DNA from: Polynucleobacter sp. CS-Odin-A6
GTDB lineage: Bacteria; Pseudomonadota; Gammaproteobacteria; Burkholderiales; Burkholderiaceae
Direction of reading: 5' to 3'
Length of the DNA: 64,000 nucleotides
NCBI RefSeq assembly: GCF_018882095.1
Contig: NZ_JACVPD010000001.1
Coordinates: 62,001 to 126,000 of the forward strand
Shown: positions 9,029-19,234 of the stretch, one piece after another
Layout of the letters: every line of letters starts with the position of its first letter
Numbering within the stretch: the first letter of the stretch is position 1
Made by a program: the position numbers and the translations under genes
Notes under the pieces: generated by a model
The model's database searches: none
The model's input: the letters and a program-made list of their open reading frames with translations, nothing else
Told to the model about the DNA's origin: nothing

Positions 9029-9105
9029 ATGAGGGCTCCGGGTCAGATAAAAGTGGCGTAATGCCAATACAATAGGAGATTCTAGAGATTAATTCCGGTT
9101 AAGCA

Positions 9106-10170
9106 ATGCAATTTAATGGTTTATCGCAGACTTACACGCGTGGTCAGGCGCTTCCTGAGCTACTAAAGCAACGTATTCTGATTTTAGATGGTGCCATGGG
9201 CACCATGATTCAGCAATATAAGCTGACTGAGGCTGATTATCGCGGCCTACCTAGCAATAGCCGTTTTGCGGATCATCCGGGTGATATCAAGGGCAATAAC
9301 GAGCTCTTAGTGCTGACCCAAGCTCACATTATCAGCAAGATTCATGAGCAGTATTTGGACGCCGGTGCTGACATTATTGAAACCAATACCTTTGGTGCTA
9401 CTTCCGTAGCGCAAGAAGATTACAAGATGGCTAGCCTAGCGCGTGAGATGAATGTAGTCTCCGCCCAATTAGCCCGCGCCGCTTGTGAAAAATACAGTAC
9501 CCCAGATAAACCCCGTTTTGCTGCGGGCGCGATCGGACCCACTCCAAAGACGGCTAGCATTTCTCCCGATGTGAATGATCCTGGTGCGCGTAATGTGAGC
9601 TTCGATACCTTGCGTGCTTCTTATCGAGAGCAGATTGAAGGCCTGTTTGAAGGCGGCGTTGATTTATTTTTAGTTGAAACGATTTTCGATACGCTCAACG
9701 CTAAAGCGGCATTGTTTGCCCTTGACGAATTTTTTGAAGAAACTGGCGAGCGTTTGCCGGTGATGATTTCAGGAACGGTGACGGATGCTTCCGGTCGAAT
9801 CTTGTCGGGACAAACGGTTGAAGCTTTTTGGAATAGCTTACGTCATATTAAGCCCCTTACCTTTGGTTTGAACTGTGCTTTAGGTGCAGCGCTCATGCGT
9901 CCCTATATCGCTGAGCTCGCTCGTATCTGTAATACGGCTGTATCTTGTTATCCCAATGCTGGCTTACCTAATCCCATGAGCGATACCGGTTTCGACGAGA
10001 CCCCAGATATTACTTCTAGCTTGGTAGATGGCTTTGCAAAAGATGGCTTGGTTAATCTGGTAGGTGGTTGCTGTGGAACCACTCCAGATCACATCCGCGC
10101 GATTGCTAATGCAGTGGCAAAGCGTAAGCCACGTGTTTTCTATCGCGAGAGCGCGGAGGAAGCAACATGA
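9106..10170 (+). CDS. metH: Methionine synthase, homocysteine-binding module (split MetH, N-terminal part)
   Basis: This 354-residue protein is the zinc-dependent homocysteine methyltransferase domain of cobalamin-dependent methionine synthase. It shows [15 protein letters not shown] near residue 30 and the zinc ligands Cys257 (GLNCALG) and Cys322-Cys323 (VGGCCGTTP). The downstream gene starts on the overlapping ATGA at 10167-10170 and carries all remaining MetH domains, so the enzyme is made as two translationally coupled chains. Many Burkholderiales have this split, to my knowledge. I see no cobalamin riboswitch in the 77-bp leader. Confidence 0.95.
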   Translation: MQFNGLSQTYTRGQALPELLKQRILILDGAMGTMIQQYKLTEADYRGLPSNSRFADHPGDIKGNNELLVLTQAHIISKIHEQYLDAGADIIETNTFGATSVAQEDYKMASLAREMNVVSAQLARAACEKYSTPDKPRFAAGAIGPTPKTASISPDVNDPGARNVSFDTLRASYREQIEGLFEGGVDLFLVETIFDTLNAKAALFALDEFFEETGERLPVMISGTVTDASGRILSGQTVEAFWNSLRHIKPLTFGLNCALGAALMRPYIAELARICNTAVSCYPNAGLPNPMSDTGFDETPDITSSLVDGFAKDGLVNLVGGCCGTTPDHIRAIANAVAKRKPRVFYRESAEEAT

Positions 10171-12932
10171 GCGCCAAAGACAGTCAGTTAGCAAACAAAC
10201 CCGCTATGTCAGCAATGAAGTTGTCTGGTTTAGAGCCCTTCAATGTCACAAGCGATATCCGCTTTGTGAACATTGGGGAACGCACTAACGTCACAGGCTC
10301 TAAAGCATTCTCACGCATGATTCTGAATAATCAGTTTGATGAAGCATTAGTAGTGGCAAGGCAGCAAGTGGAGAATGGCGCCCAAATTATCGATATCAAT
10401 ATGGATGAGGCAATGTTGGATTCTGAAGCTGCGATGACCCGCTTCTTGAATCTGATTGCTTCTGAACCCGACATCGCGCGGGTTCCGATCATGGTGGACT
10501 CCTCTAAGTGGAGCGTGATTGAGGCCGGCCTCAAATGTATTCAGGGTAAGCCGATTGTGAACTCGATCTCTCTCAAAGAGGGTGAGGAGCCTTTTAGGAA
10601 ACAGGCCCGTTTAATTCGCCGTTATGGTGCTGCGACTGTGGTGATGGCATTTGATGAAGCAGGCCAAGCGGATACCTTTCAGCGTAAAACAGAAATCTGT
10701 CAGCGTTGCTACGAGATCCTAGTCAATGAGATTGACTTCCCTGCTGAAGACATTATTTTTGATCCCAATATTTTTGCTATTGCTACTGGTATTGAAGAGC
10801 ATGATAACTATGCGGTCGATTTCATCAACGCCACACGCTGGATTAAAGAAAATTTACCTGGCGCCAAAGTAAGTGGCGGGGTATCTAATGTCAGTTTCTC
10901 ATTCCGCGGTAATGACCGTGTACGTGAGGCAATTCATACCGTATTTTTATATCATGCTATTCAGGCGGGTATGGATATGGGCATTGTCAACGCGGGGCAG
11001 CTTGGCGTCTATGCAGACTTAGACCCTGAATTGCGAGAGCGGGTTGAAGATGTCGTACTGAACCGATTTAAAGAAAAAGAAGGCAAAACTCCAACCGAGC
11101 GTTTGCTTGATATCGCCGATCAATTTAAAGGCGGTGGTGCAAAGCAGGTTGAGAATTTAGTTTGGCGTGACTCACTAGTTCGTGAGCGTTTAACGCATGC
11201 TTTAGTCCATGGCATCACGACCTTCATTGAAGAAGATACGGAAGAGCTACGTGCCCAAATCATGGGTGATGGCGGTAGGCCGATTGAGGTGATTGAAGGT
11301 CCGCTGATGGATGGTATGAACGTCGTCGGTGACTTATTCGGTGAAGGCAAAATGTTCTTACCTCAGGTAGTCAAGAGTGCGCGTGTGATGAAGCAAGCCG
11401 TGGCTATTTTGATTCCTTATATTGAAGAAGAGAAACGTCTCCATATTGCTTCTGGTGGCGAAGCAAAAGCCAAGGGCAAAATTGTCATGGCTACTGTGAA
11501 GGGTGACGTTCACGATATCGGTAAAAATATTGTCACTGTAGTGTTGCAATGTAATAACTTCGAAGTTGCCAATATGGGTGTGATGGTTCCTTGCGCAGAA
11601 ATTCTGAAGCGTGCAAAGGAAGAGAAAGCCGATATTGTTGGTCTTTCTGGTTTGATTACGCCATCCTTGGAAGAGATGACTTATGTTGCCCAAGAAATGC
11701 AACGTGACGACTACTTCCGTGAACGTCAGATTCCACTCATGATTGGTGGTGCAACAACTTCGCGTGTACATACTGCCGTCAAGATTGCGCCACACTATGA
11801 TGGTCCAGTAGTCTATGTCCCCGATGCCTCTCGCTCAGTCTCAGTAGCATCTAGCTTACTTTCAGATGAGAGCGCTAAGAAATTTATTCAAGACTTGCGG
11901 GATGACTATGTCCGCATTCGTGAACAGCACGCGAATAAAAAGGCAGCCCCAACTATTTCATTAGAAGCTGCGCGTAAGAATCGTGAGCTCATTGATTGGG
12001 CGCATTATGTGCCGCAGAAGCCCAAGTTTATTGGGCGCCGCCTCTTTAAGAATTTTGCTTTAAGTGATATCGCCAAATACATTGATTGGACGCCATTCTT
12101 CCAGACTTGGGATTTGGCCGGTAAGTTTCCCGCAATACTCGATGATGAGGTTGTTGGTGTGGAGGCTCGTAAAGTTTTTGAAGATGCTCAGGCGCTGTTA
12201 GATAAGCTCATCAAAGGCCAATGGCTTCAAGCGGATGCAGTGGTCGCTTTCTACCCCGCTAATACAGTTGGTGATGACATCATTTTGTACAGTGATGAAA
12301 CGCGCGAGCATCCTTTGTTTGTTTGGCATAACTTACGCCAACAAGCTGAGCGTCCGATAGTCGATGGTGTGCGTCGACCCAATCGTTGTTTAGCGGATTA
12401 TGTTGCCCCCAAAGATTTGCATGTGGCTGATTATCTAGGTTGCTTTGCAGTCACTACGGGGCATGGCGTTGAGAAGAAGGTTGCCGAGTTTCATGCTAAG
12501 CATGACGACTACAGCGCAATCATGTTGCAATCTTTAGCCGATCGTTTGGCTGAGGCATTTGCCGAGCTCATGCACCACCGTGTGCGAACGGATCTTTGGG
12601 GATATGCAACGGATGAGATTCTGACAAACGATCAAATGATTAATGAAGAGTACCGTGGTATTCGCCCAGCTCCTGGATACCCCGCTTGTCCTGCGCATGA
12701 GGTTAAGAAGGATTTATTGCGTGTGATTGGCTCTGAAGATATTGGCATGACCTTGACTGAATCGATGGCTATGAATCCCGCCTCAAGTGTCAGTGGTTTT
12801 TATTTAGCCCATCCAGATGCACAGTATTTCAACGTCGGTAAAGTTTCTGCGGATCAGCTAGAAGATCTCGCTAAGCGCCGTGATGAGTCTATTGAGGATG
12901 TGCGTCGCCAATTGGCTAGTTCAATCGATTAA
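10167..12932 (+). CDS. metH: Methionine synthase, folate/cobalamin/reactivation modules (split MetH, C-terminal part)
   Basis: This 921-residue chain transfers the methyl group from methyl-tetrahydrofolate via cobalamin. In order it has the pterin-binding domain ([16 protein letters not shown] near residue 33, NSISLKEGE), the B12 cap helices, the B12-binding Rossmann domain with the lower-axial His449 in [10 protein letters not shown], and the SAM-binding activation domain ending with [15 protein letters not shown] and a [15 protein letters not shown] motif. All domains missing from the preceding gene are present and intact. The ATGA overlap implies 1:1 coupled synthesis. Confidence 0.96.
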   Translation: MSAKDSQLANKPAMSAMKLSGLEPFNVTSDIRFVNIGERTNVTGSKAFSRMILNNQFDEALVVARQQVENGAQIIDINMDEAMLDSEAAMTRFLNLIASEPDIARVPIMVDSSKWSVIEAGLKCIQGKPIVNSISLKEGEEPFRKQARLIRRYGAATVVMAFDEAGQADTFQRKTEICQRCYEILVNEIDFPAEDIIFDPNIFAIATGIEEHDNYAVDFINATRWIKENLPGAKVSGGVSNVSFSFRGNDRVREAIHTVFLYHAIQAGMDMGIVNAGQLGVYADLDPELRERVEDVVLNRFKEKEGKTPTERLLDIADQFKGGGAKQVENLVWRDSLVRERLTHALVHGITTFIEEDTEELRAQIMGDGGRPIEVIEGPLMDGMNVVGDLFGEGKMFLPQVVKSARVMKQAVAILIPYIEEEKRLHIASGGEAKAKGKIVMATVKGDVHDIGKNIVTVVLQCNNFEVANMGVMVPCAEILKRAKEEKADIVGLSGLITPSLEEMTYVAQEMQRDDYFRERQIPLMIGGATTSRVHTAVKIAPHYDGPVVYVPDASRSVSVASSLLSDESAKKFIQDLRDDYVRIREQHANKKAAPTISLEAARKNRELIDWAHYVPQKPKFIGRRLFKNFALSDIAKYIDWTPFFQTWDLAGKFPAILDDEVVGVEARKVFEDAQALLDKLIKGQWLQADAVVAFYPANTVGDDIILYSDETREHPLFVWHNLRQQAERPIVDGVRRPNRCLADYVAPKDLHVADYLGCFAVTTGHGVEKKVAEFHAKHDDYSAIMLQSLADRLAEAFAELMHHRVRTDLWGYATDEILTNDQMINEEYRGIRPAPGYPACPAHEVKKDLLRVIGSEDIGMTLTESMAMNPASSVSGFYLAHPDAQYFNVGKVSADQLEDLAKRRDESIEDVRRQLASSID

Positions 12933-12957
12933 ATATTGATTGGGTGGGTGCGTAGCG

Positions 12958-13275
12958 TCAAACGCCCCACATTACTGGCTCATCTTGCTCCCTGGCCTGC
13001 TTCATAAGCTCTAAGAAGGGGTAGGCGCGCTGCCCTAGTCTATCCGCCAGCCTTGGCTTTTCACCTCCATCTTGTGCCTCTGGATTGCTATTAGCTCGAT
13101 CTCCTAAATCTTTCAAAATGGCAGTTTCTAGGGCGGTTATCAAGAGTGGTAATTGCTCAACTGTCAAAATCCCTCTGGGCTCCAAGGGACGAGCCAAAAT
13201 ATCAAATATCCGCTGGGTCAGATCAGCCAACATAATGACATCTGGTCCTGCTTTCGAGCGAAATTGATAGATCAT
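12958..13275 (-). CDS. DUF1840 domain protein
   Basis: A 105-residue soluble protein of a family found mainly in betaproteobacteria. It begins MIYQFRSKAGPDVIML and ends PFLELMKQAREQDEPVMWGV, which I recognise as DUF1840. No enzymatic motif is visible. It lies convergent to metH (25 bp apart) and divergent from argS (35 bp apart). Its function is unknown. No good ribosome site is visible immediately before the ATG. Confidence 0.82.
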   Translation of the reverse strand: MIYQFRSKAGPDVIMLADLTQRIFDILARPLEPRGILTVEQLPLLITALETAILKDLGDRANSNPEAQDGGEKPRLADRLGQRAYPFLELMKQAREQDEPVMWGV

Positions 13276-13310
13276 TTCAATAGCTTACCACCTGATAAAC
13301 TCACTTATCT

Positions 13311-15056
13311 ATGCTGTTAACTAATAAAAATCGTTTAATCGAAATGCTCAGCGTCGTATTGCAGAGCTTGGCTCAGGAGCGTGGTTTAGGCGAGGCCCCG
13401 CAGCCCCGTTTGGAGCGCCCTAAGTCCGTAGATCACGGAGATGTGGCGTGTAATATTGCACTCCAGCTCTCTAAGGCCTGGAAGCTCAATCCACGGGAAT
13501 TGGCGCAAATACTTGTTGAGCGCTTAGAGAAGCAACCCGGTTATGGCGATCTAATTGCTGCTTGCGAAATTGCAGGCCCTGGATTTATTAACTTCCGACT
13601 GAGTAATGCTGCCAAAACTACAGTGGTTCAAGAGGTATTGACGGCAGGTTCCCAGTTTGGTCAATTGGCACCAGAGAATGCTCTAGTCCCAAGTGCCATG
13701 ATTGAGTTTGTCTCCGCTAATCCTACCGGTCCATTGCACGTTGGTCATGGCCGACAAGCTGCGCTAGGTGATGCATTGGCAAACTTATTGGCAACCCAGG
13801 GAATCAAAGTACACCGTGAGTTTTATTACAACGATGCTGGTGTACAAATTGCCAATTTGGCGCTTTCTGTTCAGGCCCGATTAAATGGTCTCAAGCCTGG
13901 TGATGCTGCTTGGCCAGAAAATGCCTATAACGGTGAATACATTGCCGAGATTGCAGCCGCCTTTAAGGCGGCCCCAAGCCATCAAGAGGATTTATCTGAT
14001 GCAGAAAAGCTTGAGACTATTCGTCAATTTGCTGTTGCTTACTTGCGTAATGAGCAGGACATTGATTTAAAAATCTTTGGTGTGAAGTTTGATTGCTATT
14101 ACCTAGAGTCTTCCTTGTATACCGATGGTAGTGTTGCAAAAATTGTCGAAGAGTTGGAGAGTATTGGGAAGACCTATGAGTCTGAGGGTGCGCTTTGGCT
14201 TAAAACTACCGATGATGGTGATGACAAAGATCGCGTCATGCGCAAGTCTGATGGTAGCTTTACTTATTTTGTACCGGATGTTGCGTATCACACCAGCAAG
14301 TGGGGGCGTGGCTTTGAGAAGGTAATTAACGTTCAAGGTAGCGATCATCATGGCACGATTGCCCGCGTCCGCTCTGGCTTACAGGGCGTAGCACAGAAGC
14401 GTGGCTGGAATATTCCTAAAACCTACCCTGACTATGTACTTCACAAGATGGTCACGGTCATGCGCAATGGCGAGGAAGTCAAAATTTCTAAGCGCGCAGG
14501 ATCTTATGTGACTGTGCGTGACTTAGTTGAGTGGTCTGGTGGGATTACGTCAGAGATGAGCTCTGAAGAGCGCGAGATCGCATTACAGCGTGGTAGAGAT
14601 GCTGTGCGATTTTTCTTAATTTCACGTAAGGCCGATACTGAATTTGTCTTTGATATTGATTTGGCATTGCAGCAAAATGATGAGAACCCGGTATTCTATG
14701 TGCAATATGCGCATGCACGCATTTGTTCCATCTTGGCTCACTGGGGCGGGCAGGCATCTGACCTGAAGAAAGTCGATCTTTCTTTGCTGCAAAGTAAGGC
14801 CTCCGATCATCTACTTCGTCGCTTAGCTGAATATCCAGAGGTTTTGACTGACGCAGCCGCAGATTTAGCACCGCATGCCTTAGCGTTTTATTTACGGGAT
14901 TTAGCGGGAGATTTCCATACCTTCTACAACGCAGATCGTGTCTTGGTGGATGATGCTGCCTTAAAGCTGGCTCGCTTGGCTTTGCTTTCTGCAACTCGCC
15001 AAGTGCTTGAAAATGGTTTAAAAGTATTGGGTGTTTCAGCGCCCGCTAAGATGTAA
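13311..15056 (+). CDS. argS: Arginyl-tRNA synthetase
   Basis: This class Ia aminoacyl-tRNA synthetase has 581 residues, the normal size. The N-terminal tRNA-D-loop domain is followed by the HIGH equivalent ([15 protein letters not shown], ~residue 140), the Rossmann core, a KMSK-like loop ([12 protein letters not shown], ~residue 390) and the DALR anticodon-binding domain at the end. A SPOR-domain gene starts about 50 bp downstream, and a dsbA-like gene follows it, suggesting one transcript. Confidence 0.97.
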   Translation: MLLTNKNRLIEMLSVVLQSLAQERGLGEAPQPRLERPKSVDHGDVACNIALQLSKAWKLNPRELAQILVERLEKQPGYGDLIAACEIAGPGFINFRLSNAAKTTVVQEVLTAGSQFGQLAPENALVPSAMIEFVSANPTGPLHVGHGRQAALGDALANLLATQGIKVHREFYYNDAGVQIANLALSVQARLNGLKPGDAAWPENAYNGEYIAEIAAAFKAAPSHQEDLSDAEKLETIRQFAVAYLRNEQDIDLKIFGVKFDCYYLESSLYTDGSVAKIVEELESIGKTYESEGALWLKTTDDGDDKDRVMRKSDGSFTYFVPDVAYHTSKWGRGFEKVINVQGSDHHGTIARVRSGLQGVAQKRGWNIPKTYPDYVLHKMVTVMRNGEEVKISKRAGSYVTVRDLVEWSGGITSEMSSEEREIALQRGRDAVRFFLISRKADTEFVFDIDLALQQNDENPVFYVQYAHARICSILAHWGGQASDLKKVDLSLLQSKASDHLLRRLAEYPEVLTDAAADLAPHALAFYLRDLAGDFHTFYNADRVLVDDAALKLARLALLSATRQVLENGLKVLGVSAPAKM

Positions 15057-15108
15057 GCTATGAGTGTTTAGTAGCGCTAAAGAAGTAAAAAAGAAGCTTG
15101 GAGACGAA

Positions 15109-15717
15109 ATGAAAAAAACGAATCAACAGAGTGACTACACTTCAAAATCGGATGCTTTAGGCTCAGAGTATGGAGGCACTATCTTGGGCTTTATCCTGGG
15201 CTTAGGAGTTGGCTTGGGTGTGGCATTTGTGATTGCGTTTTATCTCTCAAAAAACACTCCACAGGAACGTCCTGGAGTAAGGGCACCCAATCTTCCATTG
15301 ACGATTAAATCTGGCTCGGCTGAAGGTGAGGCATCGGCGCCAGCAGGACCCTTAGATCTGAATAAACCTTTGCAAGGAAAACCTTCTGTACCTGCTGCCA
15401 ATGGCCCAGATCCAATTGGCGACTTGGCTTCCGGTAAAAAGCCTACAGAGACGGCTCCAGCCCCGGCCGCAAAATCTGACGCGATCTATTTCTTACAAGT
15501 AGGCGCCTTTAATAAACAGGCAGACGCTGATGCACAAAAGGCCAATTTGGCTATTCAAGGGATTCAGTCGCAACTGAGTGAGATTACTAGCGAAGGTAAT
15601 ACCTTGTGGCGTGTTCGCGTAGGTCCATATAATAGTGTTGAAGAAAGCAATCCCGTGCGAGATAAGCTCAATGGCATGGGCATTAAACCTAGCGTTATTA
15701 AATCGAGCAAATCATGA
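15109..15717 (+). CDS. SPOR-domain membrane protein (FtsN-like)
   Basis: The start at 15109 has GGAG 5 bases upstream; a GTG frame from 15064 is longer but has no site. The 202-residue product has a cytosolic N-terminus, one membrane segment (GTILGFILGLGVGLGVAFVIAF), a long Pro/Ala linker and a C-terminal SPOR domain starting YFLQVGAFNKQADADAQKANL. SPOR domains bind denuded septal glycan, so a cell-division role like FtsN is likely but not proven. Its stop overlaps the start of the next gene. Confidence 0.88.
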   Translation: MKKTNQQSDYTSKSDALGSEYGGTILGFILGLGVGLGVAFVIAFYLSKNTPQERPGVRAPNLPLTIKSGSAEGEASAPAGPLDLNKPLQGKPSVPAANGPDPIGDLASGKKPTETAPAPAAKSDAIYFLQVGAFNKQADADAQKANLAIQGIQSQLSEITSEGNTLWRVRVGPYNSVEESNPVRDKLNGMGIKPSVIKSSKS

Positions 15718-16376
15718 TGACCATATCTCAGTCGAAGCGAGCCCTTTTATCTATCACCATCCTCGGTTTTATTCTTTGCTTCTCCAGTCTTTCAGGAGCG
15801 CAAACTTCCAAGATTGAAGAGGGCTTTGACTACCGCATTCTGCCCATAGCTCAACCTGTTGAGTCCAAGGGTAAGGTTGAGGTGATCGAGTTTTTTTGGT
15901 ATGGCTGCCCGCATTGCTATGACTTTGAGCCTGAGTTAAGCGCATGGGTTAAGCGCCAGCCTAAGGATGTGGTATTTCGTAGGGTGCCGGTTGCTTTCCG
16001 GGATGACTTTATGCCCCATAGCCAGTTGTTCTATGCCTTAGAGGCAATGGGTAAAGGCGATGCCATGAATGAAAAAGTCATGTATGCCATGCATAAAGAC
16101 AATAAGCGTTTGATGACCGAAAATGAGATTGCAGATTGGGTAGCTTCTCAGGGAATTGATCGTAATACTTTCTTGGCGACCTACCGCTCATTTGCAGTGG
16201 TATCTAAGGCGCGTGCTGCAAGACAGTTAGCAGATACCTATCGGATAGATGGTGTGCCGACCATTGTGATGCAAGGCCGTTATGTCACTTCACCTTCAAT
16301 TGCTGGAACAAAGGCCAAGACAATCACAGTGATGGATTATTTAGAGCAAAAAATCCGTAAGGATAAGTTCAAATAA
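15714..16376 (+). CDS. dsbA: Thiol:disulfide interchange protein (DsbA family)
   Basis: This is a periplasmic disulfide oxidase candidate of 220 residues. A signal peptide ends near SLSGAQT. The active site Cys65-Pro-His-Cys68 lies in FFWYGCPHCYDFEP, followed by the inserted helical domain and the cis-Pro loop DGVPTIVMQGRY. CPHC is the DsbA signature rather than the CGYC of DsbC. The start overlaps the SPOR gene stop (ATGATGA region), so the two are coupled. A second ATG three bases later is an equal alternative. Confidence 0.93.
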   Translation: MMTISQSKRALLSITILGFILCFSSLSGAQTSKIEEGFDYRILPIAQPVESKGKVEVIEFFWYGCPHCYDFEPELSAWVKRQPKDVVFRRVPVAFRDDFMPHSQLFYALEAMGKGDAMNEKVMYAMHKDNKRLMTENEIADWVASQGIDRNTFLATYRSFAVVSKARAARQLADTYRIDGVPTIVMQGRYVTSPSIAGTKAKTITVMDYLEQKIRKDKFK

Positions 16377-16386
16377 TTGCTAAGCT

Positions 16387-17163
16387 TTAGATTTTGACGA
16401 AGCGTCGGATAATCCAAAAGTAGAGTGGGTATGGCAGTATTCTAAGAAATTTCAAGAATCCTGAAAACCGCTTGGGGAAATGAATATCAAACTTTCCAGC
16501 CTGAATTCCTTCTAGAATTTCTTTAGCCGCTTCATCTGCAGTGATGAGTGCTGGCATTTCAAAATCATTTTGCGCAGTAGCTTCAGTAGCGACAAATCCT
16601 GGAGAAATCATGTGGACACTGACACCTTCCGGCAGCAAGTCGTAAAAGAGGTTTTCACAAAAATTAATAATTCCTGCTTTACTGGGTCCATAGGCCAAAG
16701 CTTTGGGGAGCCCACTATATCCGGCTACGCTACCTACAATTGCAATATGACCAGCATGGCTTTTGAGCATTTCAGGCAAGACAACGGCAACTGCTCGCAT
16801 AGGCCCAAGCAGATTTGCATCAATTGTTTTCTGTGCAATCTCGAAGTCAAAATTATCAGCACGCAGTGGGGTATATACACCAGAGACAAACAACATTAAA
16901 TCTAGGCCACCCCAGTTTTCGAGGATAGTTTGATAAGCCGATACTAGTTGATCTGTATGGGTAACATCGAGCGGAAGAACCAAGGTTTGCGCTTGATCTA
17001 CTGATTGTGCAATGGAGTTTAGTCGCTCGGTACGACGACTTGAGAGCGCTATTTTTGCACCGGCCTTGAGAAAGGCTCTTGCACAGGCTTCGCCAATACC
17101 GCTAGAGGCACCAATCACCCAGATGCGTTTATTGGCAAAACTATCGATTCCCTTTTGTTTCAT
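16387..17163 (-). CDS. Short-chain dehydrogenase/reductase
   Basis: This 258-residue Rossmann-fold NAD(P)-dependent SDR has the cofactor loop VIGASSGIGEACARAF, the LDVT acidic turn, the catalytic Ser in IVGSVAGYSG, and YGPSKAG (Tyr-x3-Lys). The C-terminal tail is hydrophobic (RILPYPLYFWIIRRFVKI), suggesting membrane association. It is the last gene of a five-gene minus-strand operon and overlaps the methyltransferase stop by 4 bases. The context suggests that it reduces or oxidises a lipid-linked intermediate. The substrate is unknown. Confidence 0.88.
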   Translation of the reverse strand: MKQKGIDSFANKRIWVIGASSGIGEACARAFLKAGAKIALSSRRTERLNSIAQSVDQAQTLVLPLDVTHTDQLVSAYQTILENWGGLDLMLFVSGVYTPLRADNFDFEIAQKTIDANLLGPMRAVAVVLPEMLKSHAGHIAIVGSVAGYSGLPKALAYGPSKAGIINFCENLFYDLLPEGVSVHMISPGFVATEATAQNDFEMPALITADEAAKEILEGIQAGKFDIHFPKRFSGFLKFLRILPYPLYFWIIRRFVKI

Positions 17164-18452
17164 GATGCTAGTTCGGCTCTAGAGTGAATATTCTGATGTT
17201 TCAAGGTGTACTGCATGACATCAATATTCTTTTCAGCGAAACCAGCAGCGCAATACATGAGGTAAAAATTCCAGAGACGCACAAAAGCCTCATCGAAACC
17301 GAGATGATAAATTTCTTCTATTTTTTGATTAAAACTATCGCGCCAAAGGCATAAGGTTTTTGCGTAGTCAGCACCAAAGGCAAACTCGGATTCCACTATT
17401 AGGCCCGCCTTAGCAGCAGCTGCCTTGAATTTAGAGGGAGAAGGAAGCATGCCCCCGGGGAAAACATATTGCTGAATAAAGTCAGTGCTGTGGCGATATC
17501 GTTCAAATAGCTCTTCTGCGATCACAATGGTTTGTATGCACGCTCTACCACCTGCTTTGAGTCGTTTGGCAATCGTCTCGAAATATTCACCCCAATGGTT
17601 TTCTCCAACGGCCTCAAACATTTCAATAGAGGCGATACCGTCAAACTGCTCCTTGCAATCCCGGTAGTCTTGTAGGCGAACCTCAAATTTTTGCGAGCCA
17701 CCTACTTCCGCCACAACTTTTTCTAGTCGAGACTCTGCAAAGACTTTTTGTTCTGTGGATAAAGTCAGGCCGGTGATCTGATTACCATTTCTTAAGGCTT
17801 CTTCCATGAAACCACCCCAACCACAACCGATCTCCAGTATTTGATCGCCTGCTTTGGTATGGATTGATTTAAGAATGCGCGTGATCTTGGCGCGCTGGGC
17901 ATCCATCAGCGATTGTTTGTCGCCTTCCGAGAACCACGCACTGGAATAGCTCATAGTGGGGTCTAGCCAAAGCGTATAAAAGGTATTACCTAAATCATAG
18001 TGCGCATGAATATTTTTACGGCTACCCGATTTCGAGTTATCTCGAAACCAATGCTTCACGCGATAAGCAATAGAGCCTAACCAACTTCCATAGATGGCTT
18101 TTTCTAAGATGGCGCGGTTTCGAACGGTGAGCTCCAGAACAGCCTGGAGATTCGGTGTATTCCATTCGCCACGAATGTAGCTCTCAGCAAAGCCAATATC
18201 GCCATGCGACAACACTTGCTTAAATACGGACCAATCTAATACTTGGATTTCTGCATGAAGTTCATCGGACCTATTGCCAAACTCTTTTACTTCCTGGTTG
18301 GGCAAAGTCAGCTTAAGATGCCCACTGCGTAATTTGGATAGTAAGCCCAATAAGACTTCAGTGCTTGCACGATGTTGCTCTAGTTTAGATTGATGCTTCT
18401 CTGGACGAGAAAATATCAGACGGGATAGCAGAGATTGACCGGGGCGATTCAT
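17160..18452 (-). CDS. Cyclopropane-fatty-acyl-phospholipid synthase-like SAM methyltransferase
   Basis: This 430-residue protein has an N-terminal sterol-carrier/CFAS-specific domain and a SAM-binding domain with ILEIGCGWGGFMEEAL. The upstream HYDLGNTFYTLWLDPTMSYSS is diagnostic of cyclopropane synthases and their relatives, which methylate the double bonds of membrane acyl chains. It sits among FAD-oxidoreductase, DUF1365 and SDR genes with 4-base overlaps on both sides. Products in such clusters include methylated or furan fatty acids in other bacteria, so cyclopropanation is only one possibility. Confidence 0.9.
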   Translation of the reverse strand: MNRPGQSLLSRLIFSRPEKHQSKLEQHRASTEVLLGLLSKLRSGHLKLTLPNQEVKEFGNRSDELHAEIQVLDWSVFKQVLSHGDIGFAESYIRGEWNTPNLQAVLELTVRNRAILEKAIYGSWLGSIAYRVKHWFRDNSKSGSRKNIHAHYDLGNTFYTLWLDPTMSYSSAWFSEGDKQSLMDAQRAKITRILKSIHTKAGDQILEIGCGWGGFMEEALRNGNQITGLTLSTEQKVFAESRLEKVVAEVGGSQKFEVRLQDYRDCKEQFDGIASIEMFEAVGENHWGEYFETIAKRLKAGGRACIQTIVIAEELFERYRHSTDFIQQYVFPGGMLPSPSKFKAAAAKAGLIVESEFAFGADYAKTLCLWRDSFNQKIEEIYHLGFDEAFVRLWNFYLMYCAAGFAEKNIDVMQYTLKHQNIHSRAELAS

Positions 18453-19234
18453 CGAGTAATTTCAGTTTCAGGGGGTTGGGGTTTTGAGTAAAAAGGAACG
18501 CCTTTAAGCCATAACTTCAAGGCTTGCCAATGGATTCTACCAATGACTCCTAAACTCATCAGCGGGTAACGCAGAAAGGCCAAATAGAGCGCACTTTTTT
18601 CCAAGGGTTGAGTGAGTCCACTAATGCTAGTGTTAATCAGCGGGGCCCCATCTTCATGGAGCTCAATACGGCAGACGAGGTTTCTTTTGGAACTACTGTC
18701 TTGGGGGAATAAAAAGCGAAAGTGATAGTTCCCACTGACATCGCAGAAAGGGGAAACATGAAACACTTTTTTGCTAACGAGCGACTCTCCAGACTTTAGG
18801 GGTTCGCCAGAATCATGGTACAGAAGGTAGCCGTGCCGCTCACCAAAGGTATTGTTGACTTCCGCCAGTACTGCTTGAACCTGACCATCTGATCTGGTGC
18901 AAATCCAAAAGCTCACGGGATTGAAAACGTAGCCCAGCACTCTTGGGAATGTTTGCAGCCAAATCTCCCCATCAATATGAGGAATACGACTCTCTTGAAG
19001 AATCTGCTCAACCCAGACGAGGCTATTCCCGCTACCCCTTCCATGATCTTGATCGTAGAATGAAAAAAGTCCGAATTGGTTATCTCTCAAGCCATGTTTG
19101 CTCAGCAGCGCCTTATCTGCTTTGCGCGCACGCATTGGAATGGATAAAGTAAATACACCATAACCAAATGCATTTTGGGCAGGACGAAAGCGCCGATGCT
19201 GCACCGCTCCAAAATTAATCGTGGGTAAATTCAT
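18449..19234 (-). CDS. DUF1365 family protein
   Basis: A 261-residue protein beginning MNLPTINFGAVQHRRFRPAQNAFGY, typical of DUF1365. Other conserved segments are PRVLGYVFNPVSFWICTR, EVNNTFGERHGYLL and KVFHVSPFCDVSGNYHFRF. The family nearly always accompanies an FAD amine-oxidase-like protein and a CFAS-like methyltransferase, as here. Its biochemical role is not settled. It directly abuts the oxidoreductase gene and overlaps the methyltransferase gene by 4 bases. Confidence 0.9.
   Translation of the reverse strand: MNLPTINFGAVQHRRFRPAQNAFGYGVFTLSIPMRARKADKALLSKHGLRDNQFGLFSFYDQDHGRGSGNSLVWVEQILQESRIPHIDGEIWLQTFPRVLGYVFNPVSFWICTRSDGQVQAVLAEVNNTFGERHGYLLYHDSGEPLKSGESLVSKKVFHVSPFCDVSGNYHFRFLFPQDSSSKRNLVCRIELHEDGAPLINTSISGLTQPLEKSALYLAFLRYPLMSLGVIGRIHWQALKLWLKGVPFYSKPQPPETEITR

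Noticed and set aside
9029..9105. Cobalamin or SAM riboswitch upstream of metH
   Set aside because: Only 77 bp separate the divergent genes and no B12-box or SAM-riboswitch stem pattern is visible.
11358..11795. 145-codon minus-strand frame opposite metH
   Set aside because: It is antisense to the conserved cobalamin-binding region; the translation has no recognisable motif and reads like a shadow.
14545..14994. 149-codon minus-strand frame in argS
   Set aside because: It is opposite the anticodon-binding domain and its composition (many Arg, His, Gln, Pro) is typical of antisense shadows.
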